From: a virus
Direction: 5' to 3' (one strand)
IMG/VR virus record: IMGVR_UViG_3300017917_003446
Span: 51,473-115,472 of that record
Length of the DNA: 64,000 nt
In this document: piece by piece, positions 1 through 9,340 of the stretch
Position numbering within the stretch: position 1 is the first letter of the stretch
Layout of the letters: every line of letters begins with the position of its first letter
Program-made: the position numbers and the translations under genes
Notes under the pieces: generated by a model
Database searches by the model: none
Seen by the model: only the letters and a program-made list of their open reading frames with translations
Told to the model about the DNA's origin: nothing

Positions 1-39
1 TCTGGAAGATTAACACATTTGTTCTTTTTTGATTAATTT

Positions 40-1308
40 ATGATAAATTATAGTTTTAGTATTATAACGCCAACACATAGTCCTAAAAATATTCCATTCT
101 TACTAGAATTATATGATAGTTTAAAAGAACAAACTTATTCTAATTGGGAATGGGTGCTGTTACTTAATGGTGATTTTTTTAATTTTCTAGTACCACCTAA
201 AATTTTAAATGATTCACAAGTAAAAGTTTTTAGAACAAATAGTGAAAATAACAATATTGGTTTAGTGAAAAATTTAGCTTTTGGACAAGCAATAAATGAT
301 ATACTAGTTGAAGTAGATCATGATGATATATTAACTGATAATTGTCTATTAGAATTAAATTTAGCTTTTCAGGATCAAAGTGTAGGATTCGTTTATAGTG
401 ATGATGCTATTTTACATCATCAAAATAACTTTATCCCTTATGATCCAGCATATGGTTGGACATACAGAAATTTTCATTGGAAAAATAAAGATCTAATTTC
501 AATGAATAGTTTTGAACCGTCAAGTCAAAGCCTTTCCTTTATTTGGTTCGCGCCTGATCACGTAAGAGCTTGGCGAAAAGAAATTTATAATAGTATAGGC
601 GGACATAATAAATCTTTATCAATTTGTGATGATCATGATATCATGATAAGAACATATCTACATACTAAATTTTTTAAAATTAATAAACCTCTTTACATAT
701 ATAGAATAACGGGTGATAATACTTCAATAGATCACAAAAATGCAGAAATACAAATTGAAACAAGAAAAATATTCAATGAATATGCAGTAGCTCTAGCAGA
801 AAAAGATGCTAAAGAAAAAAATTTATTAATGATAGACTTAGGTGGAGGAATTAATGCTAAACCAGGATATACTACTATAGATTTAGAAGATGCAGATATC
901 ATAGCAGATTTAAATAATGGGATACCTTTGCCTGACAACAGTGTTGGAATAATTAATGCTAGCCATGTCTTAGAACATCTAAGAGATCCTATTAAATCTA
1001 TGAAAGAAATTCATAGAGTATTAGTTCACGGAGGATGGGCATTTATTGAAGTACCGAGTACAGACGGTAGAGGAGCATTTCAAGATCCTACTCATGTAAG
1101 TTATTGGAATGAAAATAGTTTTTTATATTATACTGAAAAAAATATGGCCAGATTTATAAGAAATACTGATATAAGATTTTCCAAATTTAGGTGTGAAACT
1201 TTATTCCCTAATGATTGGATGAAAAGTATAAATGCAAGCGTTGTTGTAGCATGGCTATGTTGTATCAAAGATGATTCAAAAAGATTTCCGGGAATTTGGA
1301 ATATATGA
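40..1308 (+). CDS. Glycosyltransferase family 2 fused to a SAM methyltransferase
   Basis: The N-terminal ~210 residues look like a GT-A family 2 glycosyltransferase: it opens with a beta strand and SIITPTHS, followed by an acidic DHDDI motif near residue 95 that fits nucleotide-sugar and metal binding. Residues ~262-380 look like a class I methyltransferase with a degenerate glycine loop (DLGGGINAKPG) and the HVLEHLRDP motif typical of methyltransferase type 11. The two activities probably act on one glycan, transferring a sugar and capping it. The start is the ATG just after a short open tail at the window edge. It overlaps the next gene by ATGA, so both are probably co-transcribed. Acceptor unknown. 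Confidence 0.8.
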   Translation: MINYSFSIITPTHSPKNIPFLLELYDSLKEQTYSNWEWVLLLNGDFFNFLVPPKILNDSQVKVFRTNSENNNIGLVKNLAFGQAINDILVEVDHDDILTDNCLLELNLAFQDQSVGFVYSDDAILHHQNNFIPYDPAYGWTYRNFHWKNKDLISMNSFEPSSQSLSFIWFAPDHVRAWRKEIYNSIGGHNKSLSICDDHDIMIRTYLHTKFFKINKPLYIYRITGDNTSIDHKNAEIQIETRKIFNEYAVALAEKDAKEKNLLMIDLGGGINAKPGYTTIDLEDADIIADLNNGIPLPDNSVGIINASHVLEHLRDPIKSMKEIHRVLVHGGWAFIEVPSTDGRGAFQDPTHVSYWNENSFLYYTEKNMARFIRNTDIRFSKFRCETLFPNDWMKSINASVVVAWLCCIKDDSKRFPGIWNI

Positions 1309-1907
1309 AATATAAAATACCACCTTATGCTAATAAAAATGAAGGGTTACCTTATGTTGAATGGAAAAATGCTTTTAGTGAGGATGAAATAAAAAAAATA
1401 ATAAATTTGGGAGAAAATTTACCCCTTAATGATGCAGGAATAGTTCCAGATAAAGATAAAACTGTAGTTAATTTAGATTTTAGAAGATCTAAAACATCAT
1501 GGATTGACCCTAATAATCAAAGTGAATGGCTTTTTAGAAAAATAGCATTTTTAGTAAGAGAAGTAAATTCTGATTTTTATAGATTTGATATAGATGGTCT
1601 ATATGAAAGTTTGCAGTATACTATCTACAATGCCAGTGATAAAGGACACTATGATTGGCATACAGATATAGGAGTATATGGGTCGGATTCTGTTACTAGA
1701 AAAATATCTATGAGTTTACTGCTGACTAATCCTGACGAATTTGAAGGAGGTGATCTTGAGATTTGGGGATCTAGATATGTAGTTGCCCCTAAAGAAAAAG
1801 GAAATCCGATTTTTTTTCCATCATTTTCTTTACATAAAGTATCACCTATTACTACTGGTATTCGCAAATCTTTAGTAGTTTGGATAGGTGGTCCAGCATT
1901 TAGATAG
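1305..1907 (+). CDS. 2OG-Fe(II) oxygenase (prolyl-4-hydroxylase-like)
   Basis: A ~200-residue double-stranded beta-helix dioxygenase. The iron-binding HxD is in HTDIG, the distal His in LHKVSPI, and the 2-oxoglutarate-binding Arg is in GIRKSLVVW. The GGDLEIW strand between them is typical of the prolyl 4-hydroxylase/PKHD family. An upstream in-frame TTG exists, but the ATG that overlaps the previous stop as ATGA is the likelier start. Such enzymes are frequent in marine T4-like phages; the substrate (protein, sugar or nucleotide) is not known. It lies just upstream of the late promoter for the structural genes. Confidence 0.82.
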   Translation: MKYKIPPYANKNEGLPYVEWKNAFSEDEIKKIINLGENLPLNDAGIVPDKDKTVVNLDFRRSKTSWIDPNNQSEWLFRKIAFLVREVNSDFYRFDIDGLYESLQYTIYNASDKGHYDWHTDIGVYGSDSVTRKISMSLLLTNPDEFEGGDLEIWGSRYVVAPKEKGNPIFFPSFSLHKVSPITTGIRKSLVVWIGGPAFR

Positions 1908-1922
1908 CCAAATTAGTACCCT

Positions 1923-1930
1923 TATAAATA
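1923..1930 (+). promoter_or_regulatory. T4-type late promoter octamer
   Basis: An exact TATAAATA, 18 bases before the ATG of the first structural gene, in the intergenic gap. In T4 this is the whole late promoter, read by gp55 with the sliding clamp; gp55 and gp45 are both encoded in this window. Confidence 0.75.
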
Positions 1931-1948
1931 TTGCTATAGGGGGAAATT

Positions 1949-2284
1949 ATGGCTGTTACATCTAATCTAGTAATAGATCAAGGTTCCAATTTTAGTATAG
2001 TTGTTAGATATTTAGACGATGACGGAACTGCAATTGATCTGACAGGGTACCAAGCACGATCTAAAATGCGCAGATCTTATTATTCTGCGAATGCTACCAC
2101 GTTTGGTGTGGATATTTCAGACCCAACTAATGGAAATGTTACAATAACATTAGATGCAAATACTACTGCTAATCTTAAAGCAGGTAGATACGTTTATGAT
2201 GTAGAAGTGGTCGCTAATGCCACTTACACTGTTACTAGAATAGTAGAAGGCACCATAACCGTTATGCCTGAGGTTAGTAAATGA
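1949..2284 (+). CDS. Predicted virion protein, beta-sandwich (BppU/Ig-like)
   Basis: A 111-residue protein of alternating beta strands, with a pattern like LVIDQGSNFSIVV, then IDLTGY and a terminal TVMPEVSK. This pattern resembles N-terminal domains of phage baseplate/tail proteins of the BppU type and other Ig-like accessory domains. A GGGGGAAAT ribosome-binding site precedes the ATG and a late promoter lies just upstream. It overlaps the fibre gene that follows by 4 bases, so it is probably an attachment or adaptor piece of the same fibre. Family assignment is by pattern only. Confidence 0.6.
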   Translation: MAVTSNLVIDQGSNFSIVVRYLDDDGTAIDLTGYQARSKMRRSYYSANATTFGVDISDPTNGNVTITLDANTTANLKAGRYVYDVEVVANATYTVTRIVEGTITVMPEVSK

Positions 2285-3162
2285 CAGTAATTTTAGCAAC
2301 CAAACCTAAAGCCGCGCAATTAGTTATTAATAAGGGCGGTGTTGCTGGTCCTCAAGGCGCACAAGGAGCCCCAGGCGCACAAGGCGCTACTGGTAGTATA
2401 GCAGGAATAACTACTGGAGTTATCGCAAGTACTTATGGTGGCACAGGTAATACTGCAGTGTTCTCTGTTGGTGCTAATGGGCAAATTTTATTTGCCACAA
2501 ATTCAGCTATTTCAACTAGTTTCACATTACAAGGTAACACTGGTTCTGACACTTTTAATACTGGTGATACATTAAGAATAGTAGGCGGTAATGGTATAAC
2601 TACTGCTGCTACCGATAACACGATATCTGTAGCATTAACTCAAAATTTAACAGTTAATGGTAGTTTAACTGTAAGTGGTAATCTTTATGTAGAAGGTAAC
2701 ACTACATATCTGAATACAACAACTGCAGTTATAGAAGATGCACTTATAAAACTAGCAAACAATAATATCGCTGACACTGTCGATATAGGATTTTATGGTC
2801 AATATCAAAATGGTGGAGTAAAATATGCGGGTTTGTATAGAGATGCTGCAGACAACAAGTTTAAGTTATTTACAGGTTTAGAAGTAGATCCATCTGATCC
2901 CAATTTAGTAAGTATTCCTGCTGCTGGTTATACAAGAGGTAAACTTTTAGCTGACGTTGAAGGCGGCACAGTTTCTGAACTAATAAGTCCCATCGCTGTA
3001 GAAGATGGCGGTACGGGAGCAGCAGTATTTACTTTGAATGGTATTTTATATGGTTTAAGTACAAGTTCTTTAGGATTTGCTACAGGTAGTAATGGTCAAG
3101 TTTTACAAATAGGTGATACCGGATCGCCTGTATTTGCCGTATTAGACGGTGGAGAATATTAA
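2281..3162 (+). CDS. Tail fibre-like protein with collagen-type repeats
   Basis: Residues ~20-40 carry Gly-X-Y triplets (GPQGAQGAPGAQGATG), the collagen-like trimer stem common in phage fibres. Two copies of a GGTG-containing repeat follow (STYGGTGNTAVF near residue 50 and VEDGGTGAAVF near 245), each followed by a GxNGQ(I/V)L turn. The middle segment (NLTVNGSLTVSGNLYVEGNT) is a beta-helical fibre shaft pattern. It is translationally coupled to the genes on both sides. It probably belongs to a tail or neck fibre that touches the host; which fibre cannot be told. Confidence 0.75.
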   Translation: MTVILATKPKAAQLVINKGGVAGPQGAQGAPGAQGATGSIAGITTGVIASTYGGTGNTAVFSVGANGQILFATNSAISTSFTLQGNTGSDTFNTGDTLRIVGGNGITTAATDNTISVALTQNLTVNGSLTVSGNLYVEGNTTYLNTTTAVIEDALIKLANNNIADTVDIGFYGQYQNGGVKYAGLYRDAADNKFKLFTGLEVDPSDPNLVSIPAAGYTRGKLLADVEGGTVSELISPIAVEDGGTGAAVFTLNGILYGLSTSSLGFATGSNGQVLQIGDTGSPVFAVLDGGEY

Positions 3163-3905
3163 TGTCTAATCCAACATCAAGACAGGGATTAATAGATTAC
3201 TGTCTAAGAAAATTGGGGCATCCCGTTATAGAAATAAACGTAGATGATGATCAACTTGAAGATCGTATAGATGAAGCTCTTGGATTTTATAGAGAGTTTC
3301 ATTATGATGCTGTAGAATTAGTTTATTTAAAACATCAAATAACACAAACAGATATAGATAATCAATACTTATCTATAAGTGACGCTGTTACAGGTGTTAC
3401 CAAAATATTTCCTTTTTCTAACAGGACAACAGGTATAAACATATTTGATATTAGATATCAAATTCTTATTAATGATCTTTACAGTTTAATGTCTACTGAT
3501 TTAATCTATTATTCTCAGGTAAGACAACATCTTGAATTAATTAATATGATGCTAATAGGGCAAAAGCCTATACGTTTTAATCGTCATATGAACAGACTAT
3601 TCATTGATATGGATTGGGAAGAGGATGTTGATGTAGGAGATTACATAGTTATCGAATGCTATCGAATTCTCGATCCTGATACTTATACAGATGTTTATAA
3701 TGATAGAATACTTAAAAAATATGCAGCTGCTTTAATTAAAAGACAATGGGGAGCAAATCTAAAGAAGTTTAGTGGTGTTCAATTACCCGGTGGTGTACAA
3801 CTTAATGGACAAGTGATATTCGATGAAGCAATGCAAGAAATAAAAGAAATTGAAGAAGAAACAAGGAATACTTATGAGCTTCCTGTTGATATGTTTGTAG
3901 GCTAA
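3162..3905 (+). CDS. gp13: Neck protein gp13 (head completion)
   Basis: A 247-residue protein opening with RQGLIDYCLRKLGHPV and followed by an acidic helix (DEALGFYREFHYDA). This is the typical N-terminus of T4-like gp13, which seals the filled head and joins it to the tail. It is shorter than T4 gp13 (about 309 residues), as usual in marine relatives. Its place directly before gp14 and gp15 supports the call. The start overlaps the fibre stop by one base. Confidence 0.82.
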   Translation: MSNPTSRQGLIDYCLRKLGHPVIEINVDDDQLEDRIDEALGFYREFHYDAVELVYLKHQITQTDIDNQYLSISDAVTGVTKIFPFSNRTTGINIFDIRYQILINDLYSLMSTDLIYYSQVRQHLELINMMLIGQKPIRFNRHMNRLFIDMDWEEDVDVGDYIVIECYRILDPDTYTDVYNDRILKKYAAALIKRQWGANLKKFSGVQLPGGVQLNGQVIFDEAMQEIKEIEEETRNTYELPVDMFVG

Positions 3906-3970
3906 TATCATCTAGGCTCATAGAAGAGAATAACACCTTGTCTATACTTTGTCAATAGAAAAGAACAACA

Positions 3971-4720
3971 ATGGCAACCAATCATTATTTTCAATCAGGT
4001 ATACCAATGGGGATTCGGCCAGAAAGCCATCTCCACGAAGATCTAATAATTGAGTGCCTAAAAATTTACGGTTTCGATGTTTACTATCTTAATAGAGAAT
4101 CAGTAAATGAAGATTTAATTCTTAACGAAGATCCTTTGAATAAATTTACCAGCGCATATCAAATTGAAATGTATTTGGAAAATGTAGATGGATTTGGTGG
4201 CGATGGTGATTTGATGACAAAGTTTGGTTTGGAGCTTAGAGATACTGCCACATTTATAGTATCAAGAAGAAGATGGGATTTGGAAATAGGTAGAAGTGGA
4301 AATGCTATTTTATCAAATAGACCATCTGAAGGCGATCTTATATATTTTCCATTAACTAAATCCTATTTTGAAATTAGAAAAGTTGTAGCAACTAATCCGT
4401 TTTTCCAAGTGGGACAATTGTATGTCTTTAAACTAGAATGTGAATTATATCAATACAGTTCTGAAGAAATTAGTACTCAAGATTCTACTATAGATGATAA
4501 CATTACAGAACATTCATTGAATATTAGTGATTATGAAATTTTGTTAGAAGATGGTTCAAATTTACTATTAGAATACGAAGTACATTCCTCACTAATAAGA
4601 GAAGAATATAATTTAAGAGTAATAGATGTAATATCTGACAATGAAAACTTTGAAACTAATATATCAGATATTTTAGACTTTACTGAACGTAATCCTTTTG
4701 GTGAGGTCCATAATGCTTGA
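3971..4720 (+). CDS. gp14: Neck protein gp14
   Basis: A 249-residue protein with the conserved gp14 opening: a short lead, then an acidic ED(L/I)IIECLKIYGFDVYYL stretch. gp14 forms the neck with gp13 and closes the head after packaging. The 65-base gap before it holds AAGAACAACA near the ATG but no clear promoter. It overlaps gp15 by 8 bases. Confidence 0.83.
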   Translation: MATNHYFQSGIPMGIRPESHLHEDLIIECLKIYGFDVYYLNRESVNEDLILNEDPLNKFTSAYQIEMYLENVDGFGGDGDLMTKFGLELRDTATFIVSRRRWDLEIGRSGNAILSNRPSEGDLIYFPLTKSYFEIRKVVATNPFFQVGQLYVFKLECELYQYSSEEISTQDSTIDDNITEHSLNISDYEILLEDGSNLLLEYEVHSSLIREEYNLRVIDVISDNENFETNISDILDFTERNPFGEVHNA

Positions 4721-5462
4721 TAAATTTTATCATAGTACAATTCGTAAATCCATTATAGCTTTTGGTAATATGTTTAATAATATTACCATAGATAGAAAAA
4801 ATTCTAGTGGTGCTGTAGTACAATCGTTAAGAATACCTTTAGCATATGCCCCAAGACAAAAATTCTTAGCAAGAATAGCACAACAACCTGTAGTAGAGGA
4901 AACTAGTCAACAAGTAATATTGCCTAGAATGTCATTTGAAATGACTGGTATAATGTATGATCCTCAAAGACGAATTAGTTTGGTGCAGCAAAACAGATCA
5001 TTAAATACTTCAACTACATCTTTGAATGCTCAGTATGCGCCTACTCCTTATAATATGAATTTGAGTTTATACATTTATTCTAAAAATCAAGATGATGCTT
5101 TACAAATTGTAGAACAAATACTGCCATACTTTAATCCAGATTATAATTTATCCTTTAAAGCTATTCCTTCCATGGGAATAACACATGATTTACCGATACT
5201 TTTAGAAAATATAACTTATGAAGATGATTATGAAGGAGATCTAAGTACAAGAAGATCTATTATATGGACTTTAAATTTTGTAATGAAACTAAACTTCTAT
5301 GGACCAATCAATAGACAAGGTATCATTAGAAGAGTGGATGTGGACACATATTCCGACGCAGAATTATCAAAACGAATTAACCAATACGATGTAACGGCAT
5401 CTCCAAGTACAGCGGTACCAGGAGATACAATAGATTTTGTTGAAAATTTTGAGGACTTCTGA
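4713..5462 (+). CDS. gp15: Tail sheath stabiliser/completion protein gp15
   Basis: About 249 residues, matching T4-like gp15, which caps the tail end and joins it to the neck. The ATG giving MLDKFYHSTIRK is preferred over an upstream TTG because it has a GTGAGG sequence before it and is the family's usual N-terminus (FYHxxxRKxIIAFGxMF). The central MTGIMYDPQRR motif and the long beta segments fit the family. It is followed immediately by gp16 (TGATG overlap). Confidence 0.85.
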   Translation: MLDKFYHSTIRKSIIAFGNMFNNITIDRKNSSGAVVQSLRIPLAYAPRQKFLARIAQQPVVEETSQQVILPRMSFEMTGIMYDPQRRISLVQQNRSLNTSTTSLNAQYAPTPYNMNLSLYIYSKNQDDALQIVEQILPYFNPDYNLSFKAIPSMGITHDLPILLENITYEDDYEGDLSTRRSIIWTLNFVMKLNFYGPINRQGIIRRVDVDTYSDAELSKRINQYDVTASPSTAVPGDTIDFVENFEDF

Positions 5463-5875
5463 TGAAGAATATGGAAAATTTAAATGCTCTATTTAATATA
5501 GAGCCGACTCAAACCACGGCTTTAGTATTGCCTTCTTCAAATAGAGAAGATGATAAGGATGATGACTATCAACTAGCAAGACAAACACTTCGCAAATTAA
5601 TTATTAAAGGTGAAGATACTTTAGACGAGATGATTAATCTTGCTAAAAATTCAGAGCATCCAAGAACATATGAAGTTGCTGGACAACTAATTAAAACTAT
5701 GTCAGATGTTGCTAAAGATTTATTATCTTTACAGAAGCAAATTAAAGATATAGACACACCTTCAAAGAATCAAGGGCAGATAGGTAATCAAACAAATAAT
5801 GTTTTTGTTGGTTCTACAGACGAATTGCTTAAGTTGTTAAAGAAAGAAGACGGCAAAACAATTGAGCAACGATAA
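5462..5875 (+). CDS. gp16: Small terminase subunit gp16
   Basis: A 137-residue helical protein with the central helical pair (ARQTLRKLIIKGEDTLDEMI and a following HPRTYEVAGQLIKT) that forms the oligomeric core of T4-like small terminases. The N- and C-terminal parts are low complexity. It recognises concatemer DNA and regulates the ATPase and nuclease of gp17, whose gene overlaps it by 14 bases. Confidence 0.88.
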   Translation: MKNMENLNALFNIEPTQTTALVLPSSNREDDKDDDYQLARQTLRKLIIKGEDTLDEMINLAKNSEHPRTYEVAGQLIKTMSDVAKDLLSLQKQIKDIDTPSKNQGQIGNQTNNVFVGSTDELLKLLKKEDGKTIEQR

Positions 5876-7568
5876 TCACTCATATAACGGCAATCCAAAT
5901 TTAAAGCCTATTGATTATGCTTTAAATTATACAATGGATCAGGTAAAGGAGATACTAAAATGCTCCGGTGATCCTATCTATTTCATAGAAAATTATTGTC
6001 ATATAGTATCATTAGATCAAGGCCTTGTTCTTTTTAAACTATACGATTGCCAAAAAGAGAAAGTAGATACTATTCTCAATAATCGTAAAGTGATTCTAAT
6101 GGAAGGCAGGCAACAAGGCAAGACAATAACAGCTGCTGCTTGTATCTTATGGTATACATTGTTTCAATCAAGTAAAACTGTAGCTATCCTAGCTAATAAA
6201 TCATCGTCTGCCAGGGAAGTGTTGCATCGTTATCAAATAATGTATGAACATTTACCTATATGGATGCAACAAGGCGTAAAGACTTGGAATAAGGGGGATG
6301 TTGAACTTGAAAATGGATCAAGAATAATTACTGCAGCTACAAGTTCTTCTGGTATTCGTGGTAAATCTGTGAACTGGTTATACATAGATGAGGCTGCTAT
6401 TATTCCTAATACTGTTGCTGAGGATTTCTTCACATCTGTTTATCCGACGATATCAGCAGGTGAAACTACCAAAATTCTTTTAACATCTACTCCTTTGGGT
6501 TATAATCATTTTTGGAAGTTTTGGAATGAAGCAGAACAAGGCAGAAACGGATTTACGCCTTTGTTTATTCCATACAGTAGAATACCTGGTAGAACTGAGA
6601 AATGGGCTGAAGAACAAAAAGCTATGTTAGGTGAACTTAAGTTTAATCAGGAAGTTTTATGTAGATTCTTAGGTTCATCGAATACTTTAATAGCTCCAGA
6701 CATTATTGGTAGAATGTCCGCTTTACCCTATATCCATTCTAAAGATGGTCTTGATATTATAGAAGAACCAATACGAACAGTAAAAGATCGTGAGGGCAAA
6801 TTGGTACATAAAGGTCATATCTATATCATTATAGCAGACACATCTAGAGGAGTTGGTGGAGATTACTCAGCATTTACTGTTATCGACATCACAGAATATC
6901 CATATAAAATAGTAGCAAAGTATAGAGATAATAATATAAACCCATTATTGTATCCCACGGTCATTGCTAAGGTGGGTAATGATTACAACAAAGCATATGT
7001 ACTAGTAGAGATTAATGATAACGGACAACAAATTGCTAACACTATGTATATGGATTTAGAATATGAAAATGTATTAGCTGTAGGATATGATGGTAAAAAC
7101 GGACAATACTTATCAGCAGGATTTAAATCTAATACTACACTAGGTATAAGAACAACAAAACAAGTGAAACGACTAGGTTGTGCTTTGTTCAAGGGTTTAG
7201 TTGAAAACAATAAGTTGTTAATTCATGATGCAGATATAATTTCAGAAATTTCTACATTTATAGAGTCCAAAGGTACGTATGCTGCAGACTTGGGGTATCA
7301 TGATGATCTTGTAATGACATTGGTATTGTTTGCTTGGGTCACTAACGAACTTTACTTCAAGGATATGACTAATAGTGATCTGAGATTAGAATTATATGAA
7401 AATCAAATAAGAGATATAGAAGATGAATTGACACCCTTCGGATTTGTAGATGACGGTATAGATGATCTGGCACCTGAATTAGATAAATTCGGAGGCGATC
7501 TATGGTTTCATAAAGACTTAAATGCTGAAATGGAAAAACTAAAACATAAATGGTTAGATAAAGTCTAA
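5862..7568 (+). CDS. gp17: Large terminase subunit gp17
   Basis: The packaging motor. The N-terminal ATPase has Walker A GRQQGKT near residue 82, Walker B WLYIDEAA near 172 and the coupling motif TSTPLG. The C-terminal RNase H-like nuclease has Asp at IIADTSRG (~325), the EINDNG acidic site (~381) and GYHDDLVM (~479). The proposed start is a TTG: the N-terminal NPNLK and the following lines match T4 gp17 upstream of the first in-frame ATG, so starting at that ATG would remove conserved residues. It overlaps gp16. Confidence 0.95.
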   Translation: MSNDNHSYNGNPNLKPIDYALNYTMDQVKEILKCSGDPIYFIENYCHIVSLDQGLVLFKLYDCQKEKVDTILNNRKVILMEGRQQGKTITAAACILWYTLFQSSKTVAILANKSSSAREVLHRYQIMYEHLPIWMQQGVKTWNKGDVELENGSRIITAATSSSGIRGKSVNWLYIDEAAIIPNTVAEDFFTSVYPTISAGETTKILLTSTPLGYNHFWKFWNEAEQGRNGFTPLFIPYSRIPGRTEKWAEEQKAMLGELKFNQEVLCRFLGSSNTLIAPDIIGRMSALPYIHSKDGLDIIEEPIRTVKDREGKLVHKGHIYIIIADTSRGVGGDYSAFTVIDITEYPYKIVAKYRDNNINPLLYPTVIAKVGNDYNKAYVLVEINDNGQQIANTMYMDLEYENVLAVGYDGKNGQYLSAGFKSNTTLGIRTTKQVKRLGCALFKGLVENNKLLIHDADIISEISTFIESKGTYAADLGYHDDLVMTLVLFAWVTNELYFKDMTNSDLRLELYENQIRDIEDELTPFGFVDDGIDDLAPELDKFGGDLWFHKDLNAEMEKLKHKWLDKV

Positions 7569-7579
7569 AACCATTTATT

Positions 7580-7587
7580 TATAAATA
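7580..7587 (+). promoter_or_regulatory. Late promoter octamer inside an 18-bp palindrome
   Basis: TATAAATA, 50 bases before the gp18 ATG. It sits in a perfect palindrome at 7573-7590 (centre TTTATAAA), so an identical octamer also reads on the minus strand at 7576-7583. Confidence 0.7.
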
Positions 7588-7637
7588 AATAGTAATTTAG
7601 TTTGGCATGAAAAGTTAAAATATACAAGGAGAACAAG

Positions 7638-9323
7638 ATGGCATTTCAGCTTTCACCAGGCGTGCTAGTAACTGAAAAGGACCTTACATCGATCGTCCCA
7701 ACAGTTTCTACTACTGCTGGCGCATTCGCTGGCGCCTTTCAATGGGGTCCTGTAGACGAGGTTACATCTATTGATTCTGAAAATAGATTGGTGGAAGTAT
7801 TTGGAAAGCCAAATGATACCACATTTCAATCATTCTTTACAGCAGCAAATTTTTTATCTTATGGTAACAACCTACAAGTTATCCGTGTTGTAAACAAGGC
7901 AACAGCTAAAAACGCTATATCAAATACATTAGGCGCAGCGCAATTAATTACCAATGAAGATAGTTACGTCGCTACTTATGCTTCAGGTAATGTTTCTTTG
8001 GGTGTTGCTATAGCAAAATATCCCGGTACACTTGGAAATTCTTTAAAAATATCTGTTGCAGACGGCGCAACTTATTCTGGCTGGAATTATGCTACAAATT
8101 TTGATTCTGCTCCTAGTACATCCACTTTTGTCTCGGCAGCAGGTGGTAGACATGACGAAGTACATGTTATAGTTATAGATGAAGATGGGGTTTGGACCGG
8201 CACAGCTGGAACTGTTCTCGAAAAATTCCCTAACGTATCTAAAGCATCAGATGCTAAGAAATTTGATGGATCTACTAATTATTACAAGAATGTTTTAAAT
8301 AATAGTTCTAAATACGTATGGTGGGGTTCACATCCAACTGATCTTACTAGTAATAACTGGGGGTCAGCATCCACAACGACATTTGGTAATTTAAATGCAA
8401 ATGTTCAAGTTTCGCTTGCTAGTGGCGTATCCGCTGATTCCTTAACAGATGGTAATTTAATGTCTGCCTATGCGGAATTTGCTAATGACGAATTGTATGA
8501 TGTAAGTTTAGTTCCATTAGGTAATGTAAGCACCACTGTAGCAACTTATGTAATTAATAATGTTTGCGAAATAAGAAAAGATTGTATAGCTTTTGTTTCT
8601 CCTGACCAGTCCCAAGTAGTAGGTATTACAAGCAATTCTACACAAACTACAAATATCACAGGATATAGAGATTCCTTACCATCAAGCTCGTATGGAGTAA
8701 TGGATTCAGGATTTAAGTATCAGTTTGATCGTTACAACGATGTTTATCGTTGGGTCCCAGCAAACGGCGATACAGCAGGTACAGTTGTGAGAACAGATTT
8801 TACAACAGATCCTTGGTTCTCTCCTGCAGGCTTCAATAGAGGCCAAATTAAGAATGTTGTTAAATTGGCATACTCACCAAGACAAACAGATAGAGATACT
8901 CTGTATAAGAAAGGTGTAAATCCAATTGTAACATTCCCAGGACAAGGCACAGTATTATTTGGTGATAAAACACTATTATCTAAGCCTAGCGCTTTTGACA
9001 GAATCAATGTTCGTAGATTGTTTATTGTTCTAGAGAAGGCTATAGCAACTGCTGCCAAGTTCCAGTTGTTTGAGTTTAACGACGCCTTCACACGTGCGCA
9101 GTTTCGTAATTTAGTTGAACCTTTCCTTAGAGATGTTCAAGGTCGCAGAGGTATTACAGACTTTAAAGTAGTTTGCGACGAAACTAATAATACAGGTGAG
9201 GTGATTGATAGAAACGAATTTGTTGCAGACATTTTTATTAAGCCTGCACGTTCTATTAACTTTATTCAACTTAACTTTATTGCGACACGAAGCGGTATTA
9301 GTTTTGAAGAAGTTGGCGCATAA
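7638..9323 (+). CDS. gp18: Contractile tail sheath protein gp18
   Basis: 561 residues, opening with the sheath signature (FQLSPGVLVTEKDLT...GAFAGAFQWGPV). The C-terminal domain holds the hallmark strands RRLFIVLEKAI, RGITDFKVVCDETNNT and RSINFIQLNFIATRSG, which link neighbouring subunits by strand exchange. It is a little shorter than T4 gp18 (659), so the outer domains are smaller. The ATG has an AAGGAGAAC ribosome-binding site. Codons are richer in GC than in neighbouring accessory genes, as expected of a highly expressed protein. Confidence 0.95.
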   Translation: MAFQLSPGVLVTEKDLTSIVPTVSTTAGAFAGAFQWGPVDEVTSIDSENRLVEVFGKPNDTTFQSFFTAANFLSYGNNLQVIRVVNKATAKNAISNTLGAAQLITNEDSYVATYASGNVSLGVAIAKYPGTLGNSLKISVADGATYSGWNYATNFDSAPSTSTFVSAAGGRHDEVHVIVIDEDGVWTGTAGTVLEKFPNVSKASDAKKFDGSTNYYKNVLNNSSKYVWWGSHPTDLTSNNWGSASTTTFGNLNANVQVSLASGVSADSLTDGNLMSAYAEFANDELYDVSLVPLGNVSTTVATYVINNVCEIRKDCIAFVSPDQSQVVGITSNSTQTTNITGYRDSLPSSSYGVMDSGFKYQFDRYNDVYRWVPANGDTAGTVVRTDFTTDPWFSPAGFNRGQIKNVVKLAYSPRQTDRDTLYKKGVNPIVTFPGQGTVLFGDKTLLSKPSAFDRINVRRLFIVLEKAIATAAKFQLFEFNDAFTRAQFRNLVEPFLRDVQGRRGITDFKVVCDETNNTGEVIDRNEFVADIFIKPARSINFIQLNFIATRSGISFEEVGA

Positions 9324-9340
9324 TAAAGGGAGAAGAATAA

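Noticed and set aside
1-36. Possible C-terminal tail of an upstream gene ending in TAA
   Set aside because: All three frames are open or nearly so over 36 bases; too short to choose one.
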